The notes beneath the pieces were generated by a model that was given only the letters and a program-made list of their open reading frames with translations, had not been told where the DNA came from and searched no databases. A DNA stretch of 64,000 nt from Paraburkholderia sp. PGU19 (GTDB lineage Bacteria > Pseudomonadota > Gammaproteobacteria > Burkholderiales > Burkholderiaceae). Below are positions 20,784 to 30,615 of the stretch, one piece after another. The translations under genes and the position numbers were made by a program. The DNA lies in contig NZ_AP023182.1 of NCBI RefSeq assembly GCF_013426915.1, positions 434,001 to 498,000 of the forward strand, written 5' to 3'. Within the stretch, counting starts at the first letter, position 1. Each line of letters begins with the position of its first letter.

Positions 20784-20993
20784 ATGCAAGGAGCATCGCC
20801 ATGCCACTCATCGAACATGCCAGGCGGCAGACCACGTCAACGTCTTGCAAACGAGCATATCGTCGAACTTGACCGCAGGATTCGCGAGTTGCGATTGATG
20901 AAGGAAACGCTCGAACACCTGGTGCGTCATTGCAAATGCGACGCCCGACGCGAATGTCCAATTCGTACGATGGACGATGTTGGGGCGACATAG
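20784..20993 (+). pseudogene. MerR-family regulator, C-terminal fragment
   Basis: The reading frame contains LANEHIVELDRRIRELRLMKETLEHLVRHCKCDARRECPI, which matches the dimerisation helix and Cys-containing effector tail of MerR metal-responsive regulators (usual form HLV..C.GD.RPDCPIL). The N-terminal winged-helix DNA-binding domain is absent upstream, so this is a 3' relic. The metal-site Cys residues survive. Confidence 0.55.
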
Positions 20994-21484
20994 ATGTTTG
21001 CGACCGTCGAAGCCAACCTCGGTGACTGCATCGGTCGCTCTCTGTCGTTACCGCGTTAACTCCGGTGGCTTCGGAACGTTCATTGAACTGGTGCTCCCGG
21101 CCAGCAACGGTCGTTGGATGCGTCGGTGCTGTGGCCATTCGAGCGGCGCTTCGGCTCACGAAGCGGCCATTAACATGGCTTCGTTCCGCGTGGCGGTACT
21201 AGGTCGTGAACCGCTGATCGAGGACAGCGCGACAGGCCATTCGATGTTTGCAAGTTCAAGATCGGACCGCGTTCGGATGCTTTCGGCCATTCGACTTCGC
21301 GAATACAGGTATTCAACCCGCTTGTCATTGAACCGGCCCGTTTGCACGCGATTCGACGCCGCGCCAATATCGAGCAGAGCATGCCCTTCATGCCTTCCCT
21401 TGCAACGGCGTCGCCGTTGAAAACATAACATTCCTGTCCTCAAGGCGCGCCATTGCATTCAAAGGATGCGGTTGGACTCAACCA
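20994..21484. other. Intergenic region, no gene recognised
   Basis: Reading frames here are short and not protein-like. The composition (cggccattcgag, gaaccgctgatcg and similar) resembles the degenerate noncoding stretches common between Burkholderia genes. No RNA gene or clear hairpin was recognised. Confidence 0.35.
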
Positions 21485-21838
21485 TTAATGCCCTTCTTCT
21501 TCCACTGTCAAATTGTTCTGGACCGACGTAACTCCAGAAACACTCTCAGCAACCTTCCCTGCGACGTCTATCTGCGCCTGTTTCGGAACCATTCCTACAA
21601 GATAGACCTTGCCGCTACGAGCGATGGCGTGAACATCGGTCCAGTCCATGCCCTTTTGCTTGTACAACGCAGTCTGAACTCGCTTCGACAACTCTCTATT
21701 TGCTGCTCTCTTCGACGAACTAGAGGGGGCTGTTGGCGAAGCTGCCGCAGTCGTGTCTTGTGCGTTAACAACGGGAACGGTTGCGACAACGGCACTGACG
21801 GTGATCGCTGCAACAACGTAGGTCTTCATGGATTTCAT
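21485..21838 (-). CDS. BON-domain exported protein
   Basis: A 117-residue protein: signal peptide MKSMKTYVVAAITVSAVVATVPVVNA, a short Ser/Ala linker, and one BON domain (RELSKRVQTALYKQKGMDWTDVHAIARSGKVYLVGMVPKQAQIDVAGKVAESVSGVTSVQNNLTVEEE). BON domains are thought to bind phospholipid or other envelope surfaces, as in OsmY. The start at 21838 is chosen because GAAGGAGAAGAG lies just upstream; an upstream in-frame ATG would destroy the signal peptide. Confidence 0.8.
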   Translation of the reverse strand: MKSMKTYVVAAITVSAVVATVPVVNAQDTTAAASPTAPSSSSKRAANRELSKRVQTALYKQKGMDWTDVHAIARSGKVYLVGMVPKQAQIDVAGKVAESVSGVTSVQNNLTVEEEGH

Positions 21839-22587
21839 CTCTTCTCCTTCAGGTGAGTTGCAAAACTGGGTGTGAGAGACTCGAAAAGATCGCTGGTCAA
21901 TCAAAGTGCGGCGAAAGACAATCCCGACGTTGATGACCGGCGGCCACGACGTTCAGCAATCGAATTGTAGGCCTTTCCTCGTCGGATGCGCACGTTTAGG
22001 CGCGTCTAGAGCCGCTGGAGAGTCCTTTCTGCCGGACCTTCGACTAGTGGGTCAGGGCCACTCTTTTTGTGAATGACGGTAACGGCACCGTGACCAGGCG
22101 AACGGTCGCTGTCAATGGCGGCCGTTAAGATCTTGCGGCATCCAACGGCCGCAGCGGGTCGTAATTGCGCGTTCAGTCGCGGCTTGAGTTGTCGTTCGCC
22201 AGTGATGGCAAGCGGACGTCAGGAATGCAGCCCGCAGCGGCCTCTCGATGGCGGATGACCGAACGTCGGGTATGGCCAACCTTGAGACGCCTGAGCGCAA
22301 CCATAACGCCTGCGCGAAAGGCTTATGAAAGATTTCAGGCGACAGTCTCGGCATACGCGGGCCGTTTAGCGTTGAGCCGTTGATCGCCCCTCCTGGCAAT
22401 CTCAATTTCAGCACTTTGCCGAAATCCGATAGTGCTCGGAGTTTTGGCTTCCTACCGTTCGCCTATTGGAGCCCAAACAGCTGGTCATGCCAGCGCAGGA
22501 GTACGGCTCCGACGGCCCGGCCAGCGCGGAACGCACCATCGTTGTACGCGCCGGCCTGAAGACTGTGACCTCCGAACGGGAGCACGT
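21839..22587. other. Intergenic region between BON gene and permease gene
   Basis: About 750 bases with no convincing gene on either strand. The stretch 22080-22280 has the ggccgttaagatcttgcggc and gcagcggcctctcgatggcgg type of degenerate sequence that recurs between Burkholderia genes. The promoter of the permease gene should lie near its right end; CGGGAG at 22577-22582 is the ribosome site. Confidence 0.35.
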
Positions 22588-24120
22588 ATGGAAACCAGCC
22601 AGCAACTGCAACCAGAGACCGATGGTGACGTCGGTCTGCTGCACAAAATGGGCTACGCCCAGGAATTGTCCCGGCGTATGAACGGTTTCTCGAACTTCGC
22701 CGTTTCGTTTTCGGTGATTTGCATTCTGTCGGGCGGCATCACCGCATTCCAGATGGGATTTTCAGCTGCGGGCGGCGCTTCCATTGGATTGGGCTGGCCG
22801 TTGGGCTCCGTGTTTGCGCTCATCGTCGCGGTCTCCATGTCCCAGATCGCGTCCGCCTATCCGACTGCGGGCGGCCTTTACCACTGGGGATCGATCCTCG
22901 GCGGCAAATGGTGGGGATGGGCAACCGCGTGGATCAATCTCATCGGGCTCATTTTCGTCATCGCCGCGATCAATTTCGGCACCTACGATCCGTTCTTCAA
23001 GACCCTGATCGCACCGATGGCTGGCGTCAATCCCGATAGCCTCAACTGGTGGCATCAAACCGCATTTCTGACGTTGATCACCGGTTCTCAGGCATATCTG
23101 AACGCGCGCGGCATCCGGATCGCCAGCAAGATTACCGATCTGTCCGGCTATCTGATCTTCGTTGTCACGATCGTTCTGGTTGCCGCGCTCCTGTATTACT
23201 CGCCCGTGCCGTTCGATCTGGGTCGCCTGGTCAGCTTCACCAACTTCACGGGTGTGGATGGCAGCGCCTGGCCGAAGCAGGCAACACCGCTCGCGTTTCT
23301 TGCCGGACTGCTGCTCGTGACGTACACGATCACGGGCTTCGATGCCTCGGCCCACACGTCGGAGGAGACACACGACGCAGCCCGCAACGTGCCGCGCGGC
23401 ATCATCGGATCGGTGTTCTGGTCTGCGGTATTCGGTTACGTGATGGTGTGCGCGTTTGTGCTCGTCATGCCGGATCTGACTGCCGCGATGAAGCAGGGAA
23501 CGGGCTTCTTCAGTGCAATCCTGGCGCCGATCCCGCCCGCGCTTCGCGTCTGCCTCGAACTGGCGATGTTCTTCATCAACTACGTTTGCGGTCTCGCCGC
23601 GATCATGTCCACGTCGCGCATGGTGTACGCATTCGCGCGCGACGGCGGATTGCCGTTCTCGAAGTACTTGCGCAAGGTGAATGAGCAGCATCGCACGCCC
23701 GGTGCAGCGATATGGGCATGCGCGGTGCTCGCCATCGTCGTCACGCTGTATGGCGACGCGTTCTCGGTCCTGAGTGCGGGCAGCGCGGTGTTTCTTTACA
23801 TCTCGTACGCGATGCCCGTCGGAGCCGGCATGCTCGCGGAGGGCCGCACATGGAACGAGAAAGGTCCGTTCGAGCTCGGCATCTGGTCGAAGCCGTGCGC
23901 GTTTCTCGCGTTGATCGGCGCGTGTGTGCTCGCCTATGTCGGCATCCAGCCACCGAACGAGAAGGTGCTCTACGTATTCGTGGCCTTCGTCGCTGCGCTC
24001 GTTCTGATCTGGTATGCGTTCGGCGTTCGCAAGAGTTTCAACGGACCGCCTGCTCTGGGATCGCAAGCCAATGCGGATCGCATCCGGCAAATCGAGGCGG
24101 GCGTCGATCCGTCGGTTTAA
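22588..24120 (+). CDS. APC-superfamily amino acid permease (ACT/GABA-choline type)
   Basis: A 510-residue inner-membrane carrier with about 12 transmembrane segments. MGYAQELSRRMNGFSNFAVSFSVICILSGGITAFQMGF and the segment TITGFDASAHTSEETHDAARNVPRGI are signatures of the amino acid/choline transporter group. The ATG at 22588 follows CGGGAG; the longer upstream frame is not protein-like. It is followed after 26 bases by a short-chain dehydrogenase and then an AraC regulator, suggesting a small catabolic unit for an amino acid or amine. The substrate is unknown. Confidence 0.85.
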   Translation: METSQQLQPETDGDVGLLHKMGYAQELSRRMNGFSNFAVSFSVICILSGGITAFQMGFSAAGGASIGLGWPLGSVFALIVAVSMSQIASAYPTAGGLYHWGSILGGKWWGWATAWINLIGLIFVIAAINFGTYDPFFKTLIAPMAGVNPDSLNWWHQTAFLTLITGSQAYLNARGIRIASKITDLSGYLIFVVTIVLVAALLYYSPVPFDLGRLVSFTNFTGVDGSAWPKQATPLAFLAGLLLVTYTITGFDASAHTSEETHDAARNVPRGIIGSVFWSAVFGYVMVCAFVLVMPDLTAAMKQGTGFFSAILAPIPPALRVCLELAMFFINYVCGLAAIMSTSRMVYAFARDGGLPFSKYLRKVNEQHRTPGAAIWACAVLAIVVTLYGDAFSVLSAGSAVFLYISYAMPVGAGMLAEGRTWNEKGPFELGIWSKPCAFLALIGACVLAYVGIQPPNEKVLYVFVAFVAALVLIWYAFGVRKSFNGPPALGSQANADRIRQIEAGVDPSV

Positions 24121-24146
24121 GAACATCGAGTCGAATGGGATTACTC

Positions 24147-24929
24147 ATGACTGAATCGAAGCATATGGGCCGCCTCGCAGGCAAGGTGGCAATCGTGAGC
24201 GGCGGCGCCGGTGGCTGCGGTGCAGCGGCGTCGACGCTGTTCGCGGCAGAGGGCGCCCGCGTGGTGATCATCGACCGCGATGGCGATGCGGCCGAAGGGC
24301 TGGCGGCAACACTGCGCGATGAAGGGAAAAGCGCGCTTGGCTTGCAAGCCGACGTGTCGCGGCAGGCGGACGTGCAGCAAGCGGTATCGACTGCACGGGA
24401 GAAGTTCGGCAACGCCGATATCCTGTTCAACCACGCAGGCACGCTGATCGTAAAGCCCTTCCTCGATATCGAGGAGACCGAATGGGATTGGCTCATGAGC
24501 GTCAACGTCAAGAGCATGTTCCTGATGACGAAAGCGGTGTTGCCGCAGATGCTGGAAAAAGGGCGGGGCAGCATCATCTGCACGTCGTCGATTTCCGCTG
24601 TTCTGGCGACGCCTGGGGAAGTCCTGTATGACGCCACCAAGGGCGCGTGTCATATGTTTGCACGCGCTATCGCCGTGGAGTACCGGGACAGGGGCATCCG
24701 ATGCAATGCCATTGCGCCCGGCTTTATCCGGACACCGCACGGTATGCGCGAATTGAAGGATCTCCAGGCGATGGGTGTGGATGCAACGGAAGCGGCGATC
24801 GCCGCGCAGCAAGGGCGCTTGTGCGATCCATCGGAAGTCGCGGCGGCGGCGCTCTTTCTGGCGTCCGATGAAGCGAGTTTCGTCAATGGTACGCATCTCT
24901 TCGTCGACAACTGTTTTTCGGCGGTGTAG
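24147..24929 (+). CDS. Short-chain dehydrogenase/reductase
   Basis: A 260-residue classical SDR. The cofactor loop is VSGGAGGCGAAAS, with a following VVIIDRD that favours NAD(H). NHAG replaces the usual NNAG, the catalytic Ser is in CTSSIS, and the YxxxK pair reads YDATK. The C-terminus ASFVNGTHLFVDNCFSAV is typical. The start could be ATG 24147 (GGGA six bases upstream) or ATG 24135. It lies between the permease and the AraC gene and probably oxidises or reduces a product of the imported compound. Confidence 0.85.
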   Translation: MTESKHMGRLAGKVAIVSGGAGGCGAAASTLFAAEGARVVIIDRDGDAAEGLAATLRDEGKSALGLQADVSRQADVQQAVSTAREKFGNADILFNHAGTLIVKPFLDIEETEWDWLMSVNVKSMFLMTKAVLPQMLEKGRGSIICTSSISAVLATPGEVLYDATKGACHMFARAIAVEYRDRGIRCNAIAPGFIRTPHGMRELKDLQAMGVDATEAAIAAQQGRLCDPSEVAAAALFLASDEASFVNGTHLFVDNCFSAV

Positions 24930-24973
24930 TGAACGAAGGCTGGCCGGACACGCCGACTGGGTAATTTTCGAAA

Positions 24974-25009
24974 GTACATCTTGTCAGTTGGAAAATTGTC
25001 CAGATGTAC
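24974..25009. promoter_or_regulatory. Inverted repeat upstream of the AraC-type regulator gene
   Basis: GTACATCT (24974-24981) and AGATGTAC (25002-25009) form a perfect 8-bp inverted repeat around a 20-base centre that also repeats TTGTC. It sits 35 bases before the regulator start codon in an AT-richer stretch, which fits an operator or promoter-overlapping site. There is no T-run, so a terminator is unlikely. Confidence 0.4.
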
Positions 25010-25043
25010 AATCGACAGCGCTTGCCACCACGTTCGAACGACC

Positions 25044-26042
25044 ATGACGGCGCTTGCCCAGTCACCTGTTGACGATGTCACGGAGGCCTCACTCGCGCAG
25101 GCTGTGTCGTATAGCGCGTACACGAGCGTCGACGAGCAGGCGCGGGCGTTCGACGGCTGGTCCGCCACCTACACGCAGATATCGGGTGGTGTATTCCATG
25201 GCTCGTTGTCGACGGTGACGCTCGGAGGCGTTCGCCTGCTCGTTGAAGAGCTCGACAAGGTGATCTATCAGCAAGGCGCGATTGCGCCCGATCGCCAGGT
25301 GATCGCGGTTCCGCTGCAACTGGAAGGCCACGCGAGACTGTGTGGCGAAAAAAGCGGGCGTGACAGCCTCCATGTGTTTTCCAGCGTTCCGCAGTTCGAG
25401 TTTTATTCGCCGGACCGGCACGTTCTGATCAACGTCGAAATCCAGTCCCAACATCTGGCGTCGGACCGTTCAAGCTCGGCAGCCGCATCACTGCGGGCTA
25501 AAGCACGAGCCCCTGTCATTCCGCTGGACACCGACACGGCCGAGAACCTGCGCACTCTGCTGCGCCTCGCGATGGCCGCAAGTACACGATCGTTGCAAGA
25601 CCGCATGGTCGAATCCGACGAACGCGAACGCCTGCTTGAACGCACGATTCTGTCCGCGATCTCCGAAGCACTCACCGTCTATCCCGACGCGGTGAACATG
25701 GGCCGCGAGCGCCCCGTCAGGCACTGGGTATTGGTTAAGGCGGTCGATGAGATGTTGCAGGACGCGGCGACCTGCCCGCTTTCGATTGCGGAGCTGTGCG
25801 CGGATCTCGGCATCAGCCGAAGGACGGTGCAGTATGCGTTTCAGGAAGCGCTCGACCTGAACCCGGTTGCGTATCTGAGGGCGGTTCGTCTGAACCACGT
25901 CAGGCGCGAGCTCCGATCGGGGGCAACCGTGACAGACGCCGCAACGAAGTGGGGTTTTCTGCATCTGGGCAGTTTCGCAAGCGACTACCGTCGAATGTTC
26001 GGAGAGCTGCCTTCGGCGACAGTGAAGCGTTTTGCATCGTGA
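25044..26042 (+). CDS. AraC-family transcriptional regulator
   Basis: A 332-residue regulator. The N-terminal 200 residues form a ligand/dimerisation part without a recognised motif. The C-terminal AraC double helix-turn-helix starts near PLSIAELCADLGISRRTVQYAFQEALDLNPVAYLRAVRLNHVRREL and ends DAATKWGFLHLGSFASDYRRMFGELPS. The layout resembles EutR-like regulators, but that is only a weak hint. It lies 114 bases after the dehydrogenase and probably controls the permease-dehydrogenase pair. An inverted repeat just upstream may be its own operator. Confidence 0.85.
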   Translation: MTALAQSPVDDVTEASLAQAVSYSAYTSVDEQARAFDGWSATYTQISGGVFHGSLSTVTLGGVRLLVEELDKVIYQQGAIAPDRQVIAVPLQLEGHARLCGEKSGRDSLHVFSSVPQFEFYSPDRHVLINVEIQSQHLASDRSSSAAASLRAKARAPVIPLDTDTAENLRTLLRLAMAASTRSLQDRMVESDERERLLERTILSAISEALTVYPDAVNMGRERPVRHWVLVKAVDEMLQDAATCPLSIAELCADLGISRRTVQYAFQEALDLNPVAYLRAVRLNHVRRELRSGATVTDAATKWGFLHLGSFASDYRRMFGELPSATVKRFAS

Positions 26043-26671
26043 CAGGCGCTTGATTCAGCAAATGCGATGGCCACCGATATTCGTTTGCTTCATCCCAGGT
26101 CGTCGTCCAGACGGTTATTGACAAGAATCTTGAGGTTGCAGCTGACGTGACACAGGTGCTGGAGGCAGAGACGCAGACGTTTCCCGGTCTGCGCGGCTCG
26201 CTGAGCCTCCTTCGGCCTGACTATCCACTGTCAATCTTCTGATACCGGCCCTTGGGACTCCAAGGGTGCGACCGGCAGCAACGCGTCGATTACTGTCCTC
26301 CGGACGTGCATGAAGCTGCCGTTCGACCTGATCACGTGCTCATCGGGAATACTAATCATAGCCGCTGTTGGACGATGGTCGCGCCAACCTATGCCTGGAC
26401 GCGCGAGAATTCCGCCCGGAAGGAGGCGACGATATAGCGCTCGGCATACTTCTGCCGATTGTCATTCAAGCGCGTCGCTTATCCTCTGGATGAAATGGGG
26501 CGCTCCTGTCGTGTGTGCGACTCGCACCCGTACCCTGCCCCTACCTAACCCTCCCTCCCTGAAACGCTTTGATGGCGGTGTACTATCGTCATCGCAGGAC
26601 CGTTTGCGCACGACATCCATATACGTCTTCGCGGACGACAATCGACCCCGACGGGGGTGGTGGGGAACAGC
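26043..26671. other. Intergenic region, no gene recognised
   Basis: About 630 bases. Several short reading frames exist on both strands, but none shows a recognisable domain or a good ribosome site. It should include the promoter of the binding-protein/kinase pair that follows. Confidence 0.35.
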
Positions 26672-27823
26672 ATGAGGGGCTTGCCTCTGGCGTGGGCATT
26701 CACATGCGCATGTGCATGCGTGCCGCCAATCGCCGTTGCGCAGGGTGTCACCGCGGCCCCTGCGCCCGCAGCTTCGGTTGGCGGGAGCGCGAGAAGCTTT
26801 CTGGCGGACGCAAAGCGCATCGTCGACGCTGCGTCGCGATCCGTCACTCCGTGGAACGGACCGCGTACCGGGCCGCGCGCCCAGCCCGACAAACACATCG
26901 CCGTCCTTGCTGAGGATTTGCGTAACGGCGGCGTGCTCGGTGTGGTCGACGGCATTCTGGAAGCCGCGAAGGTCATCGGCTGGAGCGTGAAGGTCTTCGA
27001 CTCCGAGGGCCTGCCGGATCTTCGACTGAAAGTCCTTGAGAGTGCCCTCGCCAGCCATCCCGATGGTCTGATCATTGCGGGTGCGGATGCCCGCGCGCTG
27101 ACACCCGCGCTGCGGCCTTTCGCCGATCGGGGCATTCCCATCGTCGGCTGGCATGTCGCTGCCCAGGCCGGTCCCGTGCCCGGCACGCTCGTAGCCATGA
27201 ACGTCTCGACCGATCCGCTCGAAGTCGCCCGCGTGACGGCGCTCGCGGCTATCGTGCAGTCCGGCGGACATGCGGGTGTCGTCGTCTTCACCGACGCGTA
27301 CTTCCGGATCGCGCGGGACAAGGCTGATGAGATGGCCGCCGTCATACGCGCATGCAGTGGCTGCACGCTACTCGACATGCGCGACGTCGCGATCTCACGC
27401 AGCCGGGAGCTGATGCCGGACACGACCCGCGCGCTGCTCGCACGCTACGGAAAGCGCTGGACGTACGCGCTCGCAATCAACGACATCTACTTCGACTATG
27501 CCGCGCCTGTGCTGACCCAGGCCGGCATACCCGAGGGCGCACTGTCGATGCTGTCGGCGGGCGACGGCAGCGAGTCCGCCTTTCTGCGGATCCGCACGGG
27601 CACCTTCCAGACGGGCACCGTCGCCGAACCGCTGAATCTGCACGGCTGGCAATTGATCGACGAGATGAACCGGCTGTTTGCCGGTGAAAGCGTCACGAAC
27701 TACGTGGTGCCGGTGCATCTCGTGACGGCCGACAACATCAATGCGGACGGCGGCGACCGTCTGATCTACGATCCTGCCAATGGCTATCGCAACATTTATC
27801 GCCACATCTGGCAACGCCCGTGA
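26672..27823 (+). CDS. Periplasmic sugar-binding-like protein (RbsB/LuxP type)
   Basis: A 383-residue exported protein: signal peptide MRGLPLAWAFTCACACVPPIAVAQG, then a periplasmic-binding-protein type I fold (HIAVLAEDLRNGGVLGVVDGILEAAKVIGWSVKVFDSEG, HPDGLIIAGADA, GIPIVGWH, YALAINDIYFDYAAPVLTQAGI). The TGA stop overlaps the start of the kinase gene (GTGA, 27820-27823), so translation is coupled. No ABC transporter genes are present. The protein therefore probably works as a ligand sensor for the kinase, like LuxP with LuxQ or TorT with TorS. The ligand is unknown. Confidence 0.85.
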   Translation: MRGLPLAWAFTCACACVPPIAVAQGVTAAPAPAASVGGSARSFLADAKRIVDAASRSVTPWNGPRTGPRAQPDKHIAVLAEDLRNGGVLGVVDGILEAAKVIGWSVKVFDSEGLPDLRLKVLESALASHPDGLIIAGADARALTPALRPFADRGIPIVGWHVAAQAGPVPGTLVAMNVSTDPLEVARVTALAAIVQSGGHAGVVVFTDAYFRIARDKADEMAAVIRACSGCTLLDMRDVAISRSRELMPDTTRALLARYGKRWTYALAINDIYFDYAAPVLTQAGIPEGALSMLSAGDGSESAFLRIRTGTFQTGTVAEPLNLHGWQLIDEMNRLFAGESVTNYVVPVHLVTADNINADGGDRLIYDPANGYRNIYRHIWQRP

Positions 27824-30615
27824 AACTGCTCCTTCCTCAATCGCTGACCGCGCAATTTGCGCTAGTCGTCTCATGCCTCGCGGCGCTGGTGGTCGTGGTC
27901 GGCGGCACGACGCTTTACTCGCTGTCCAGCTCGGCCCACGCTATCCGTGCGTTGGCTGAGGCGCGCCTGGCGCGTCTCGAGGATGCTCAAAATCTGGCGC
28001 AGCAGACACTGAAGATCGAACGCCTGTCGTCGCAACTGTCCAGCGATGACACTGTCGACGCCGTGCGGGAGACACATCGCCAGATCATCGACCAACTCGC
28101 GTCATTCGATGGCCTGGTGGACCGCCTCGCTTCGCCAACGGCGAGCGACGACGTCGGCGTTGACGCGCTGGCGCTGCATCGATCGAGCCAGCGCTTTCGA
28201 AACACCGTCAACGTCGAGGCCCAGATGCGCGAGACGGCGCTCGCTACCGGGACTGCGCGGCGAAGCGCACTGGGAGCCGCGCCGCAGCCCGGCACGTCAC
28301 TAGCGAGACTCGACGACGAACTGCACCGCCAGGCTGATGCCCTCTCCGCCGCGGCGCGCCAGCAGTCAGGCTATCTGTCGCGCGCTTATCGCGAAGCCGT
28401 CGAGGCGCTCGCCGACGAGGCGGACCGCACGCGTAAGTGGGTGGCCGGCGAAGTGGCGGTGAGCCTGCTGATCGCGTGGCTGATTGCCCGCGTCTTTCTC
28501 GGCCGCCGCGTCGTAGCACGGCTACGGCGGGTGAGCCATACGCTGCGCCATGGCGATCCCGGGGGCGAACAAGACGGCGTGCCCGTGCTCGGCGGCGATG
28601 AGATCGCCGACATGGCACGCGCCGTTGAGCAGTTCCTCGAAGACCGGCGCCAGCGACGCCAGGCGGAAGAAGCCCTGAAAGAACTCAACATTGAACTCGA
28701 GGCGCGCGTCGCGCAGCGCACAGCCGAACTCAGCACGGCGCTGGCCGGCCAGGCGGCCGAGATTGTCGAACGTCAGCATGCCGAAGAGTCGGCGCGCGCC
28801 AGCGAACAGTTTCTGAGCAGCATCGTCGAGAACATCCCGGACACCGTCTTCGTCAAGGAGGCGGCAACGCTGCGCTTCGTGCGCGTCAACAAGGCCACGG
28901 AGAAACTGCTTGGCTACGGGCGCGACGAGGTCATCGGCAAGTCCGTCCACGATCTGTTTCCGCCGGATGAGGCCGATTTCTTCGCGTTGAAGGATCGAGA
29001 CGTGCTTGCGTCGAAGCAGATGGTTGACGTGCCCGAAGAGCCCGTCCACACGCGTCATGGGCAGCGCTTCTTGCACACGATGAAGATGCCGATCCTTGAT
29101 GTGCGCGGCGAGCCGCAGTTTCTGCTCGGCATTTCGCGCGACATTACCGAGCACAAGCGCGCCGAAGAAGAGCTGCGCCGGTATCGCGAGCATCTGGAAG
29201 ACATGATTCGCGAGCGCACGGCCGAACTCGCGATCGCGAAGGAACACGCAGACGCGGCCAATCAGGCAAAGAGCGATTTTCTGGCACACATGAGCCACGA
29301 GCTACGCACGCCGTTGAACGGGATTCTCGGCTTCGCGCAGATTCTCAGGCGGGACACGCGCCTCGATCAGCGCCAGATCGACGGGCTTACAGTGATCCAG
29401 CGCAGCGGCGAACATCTGCTGACACTCATCAACGACATCCTCGACATGGCGAAGATCGAGGCCGGCAAAGTGGAGCTGGACCCGACGGACGTGCCGCTCG
29501 AGCGCTTCATGTACTTCATCTCGGAGACGATCCGGGTGAAGGCAACGGAAAAGGGCCTCTCGTTCACGTGTGAGATGACGCCGCCTTTGCCCGCAGGCAT
29601 ACGGGTCGACGAAAAGCGCTTGCGACAGGTGCTGCTCAACCTGCTCTCCAACGCGATCAAGTTCACCGAGGAAGGCGACGTGCAGCTGCGCGTCGCCTTC
29701 CTGCCGCCGGAGTGCCTTCGTTTCGAAGTGCAGGACACGGGCATCGGCATCGATGAAGCGCGTCTCGAAACGATCTTCCGGCCCTTCGAGCAGGCGAGCG
29801 ACAACCGGCACCGGTTCAGCGGCACCGGGCTTGGCCTCACGATCAGCCGGCAGCTCTTGCGGCTGATGGGCGGCGATATCCATGTCGTGAGCCGCCGCGG
29901 CGCGGGCAGCACGTTCTCGTTCGAGCTGAACGTCCCCGTGGTCACGCCCCAGGCCGCCGATACCGCACCCGAATGGGCGGTCAGCGGTTACAAGGGGCCG
30001 CGCAAGAGCGTGCTCGTCGTCGATGACGTGATGGAAAACCGTGCCGTCGCGGTCAACATGCTCGGCCAGATCGGCTTCGAGACGGCAGAAGCGGTCAACG
30101 GGCTGGATGCGCTCGAAAAGATACAGGCACTTCGACCGGCGCTCGTGCTGATGGACATCGTCATGCCCGGCATGGACGGCCTCGAAGTCACGCGGCGCTT
30201 GCGACAGATGCAAGCGTTCCGCGATCTGCCCATCATCGCGATCTCGGCCAGCGCATCGGGCACCGACGCGGCGAAAAGTCTGGCGGCGGGCGCGAACGCG
30301 TTTTTACCCAAGCCCGTCGACTATCGGGCGCTCTTGTCGCAGATCGCAAAACTGCTGGATCTCGAATGGAGCGACGCAATAGCTGGCGCGCCATCGGTAA
30401 TGACGGGGACCTTGATCGCTCCGCCGCCGGATGAAATCAAGGCGCTGCATCATCTGGCGCGGCTCGGTGACATGCGCGCGATTGTGCAGCATGCCGCGCA
30501 TCTTAATGAACTCGACGAGCGCTATCGCCCCTTCGCAGATCACGTGTGCCAGCTGGCGAAGAACTATCGCTCGAAGGCGGTTCTCAGCTTTGTCGAGCAC
30601 TATCTGGAACGATAG
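27820..30615 (+). CDS. Hybrid sensor histidine kinase with receiver domain
   Basis: A 931-residue inner-membrane kinase starting at GTG 27820. Order: TM1 (about 9-30), a roughly 170-residue periplasmic helical region, TM2 (about 205-230), HAMP, coiled coil, a PAS domain (about 330-450, FLSSIVENIPDTVFVKEAATLRFVRVN), HisKA with His493 in MSHELRTPLNG, HATPase_c (NLLSNAIKFTEEGD, DTGIGI, GTGLGL), and a receiver with Asp779 in LMDIVMPG. The last 60 residues (LHHLARLGDMRAI...RPFADHVCQLAKNY) are a helical tail often found on such hybrids. There is no Hpt domain and no separate response regulator nearby, so the output partner must be encoded elsewhere. Confidence 0.9.
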   Translation: MKLLLPQSLTAQFALVVSCLAALVVVVGGTTLYSLSSSAHAIRALAEARLARLEDAQNLAQQTLKIERLSSQLSSDDTVDAVRETHRQIIDQLASFDGLVDRLASPTASDDVGVDALALHRSSQRFRNTVNVEAQMRETALATGTARRSALGAAPQPGTSLARLDDELHRQADALSAAARQQSGYLSRAYREAVEALADEADRTRKWVAGEVAVSLLIAWLIARVFLGRRVVARLRRVSHTLRHGDPGGEQDGVPVLGGDEIADMARAVEQFLEDRRQRRQAEEALKELNIELEARVAQRTAELSTALAGQAAEIVERQHAEESARASEQFLSSIVENIPDTVFVKEAATLRFVRVNKATEKLLGYGRDEVIGKSVHDLFPPDEADFFALKDRDVLASKQMVDVPEEPVHTRHGQRFLHTMKMPILDVRGEPQFLLGISRDITEHKRAEEELRRYREHLEDMIRERTAELAIAKEHADAANQAKSDFLAHMSHELRTPLNGILGFAQILRRDTRLDQRQIDGLTVIQRSGEHLLTLINDILDMAKIEAGKVELDPTDVPLERFMYFISETIRVKATEKGLSFTCEMTPPLPAGIRVDEKRLRQVLLNLLSNAIKFTEEGDVQLRVAFLPPECLRFEVQDTGIGIDEARLETIFRPFEQASDNRHRFSGTGLGLTISRQLLRLMGGDIHVVSRRGAGSTFSFELNVPVVTPQAADTAPEWAVSGYKGPRKSVLVVDDVMENRAVAVNMLGQIGFETAEAVNGLDALEKIQALRPALVLMDIVMPGMDGLEVTRRLRQMQAFRDLPIIAISASASGTDAAKSLAAGANAFLPKPVDYRALLSQIAKLLDLEWSDAIAGAPSVMTGTLIAPPPDEIKALHHLARLGDMRAIVQHAAHLNELDERYRPFADHVCQLAKNYRSKAVLSFVEHYLER

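Noticed and set aside
22762..24126. 454-codon minus-strand reading frame opposite the permease
   Set aside because: Composition is Arg/Asp/His-rich shadow sequence; the permease on the plus strand has clear membrane helices and family motifs.
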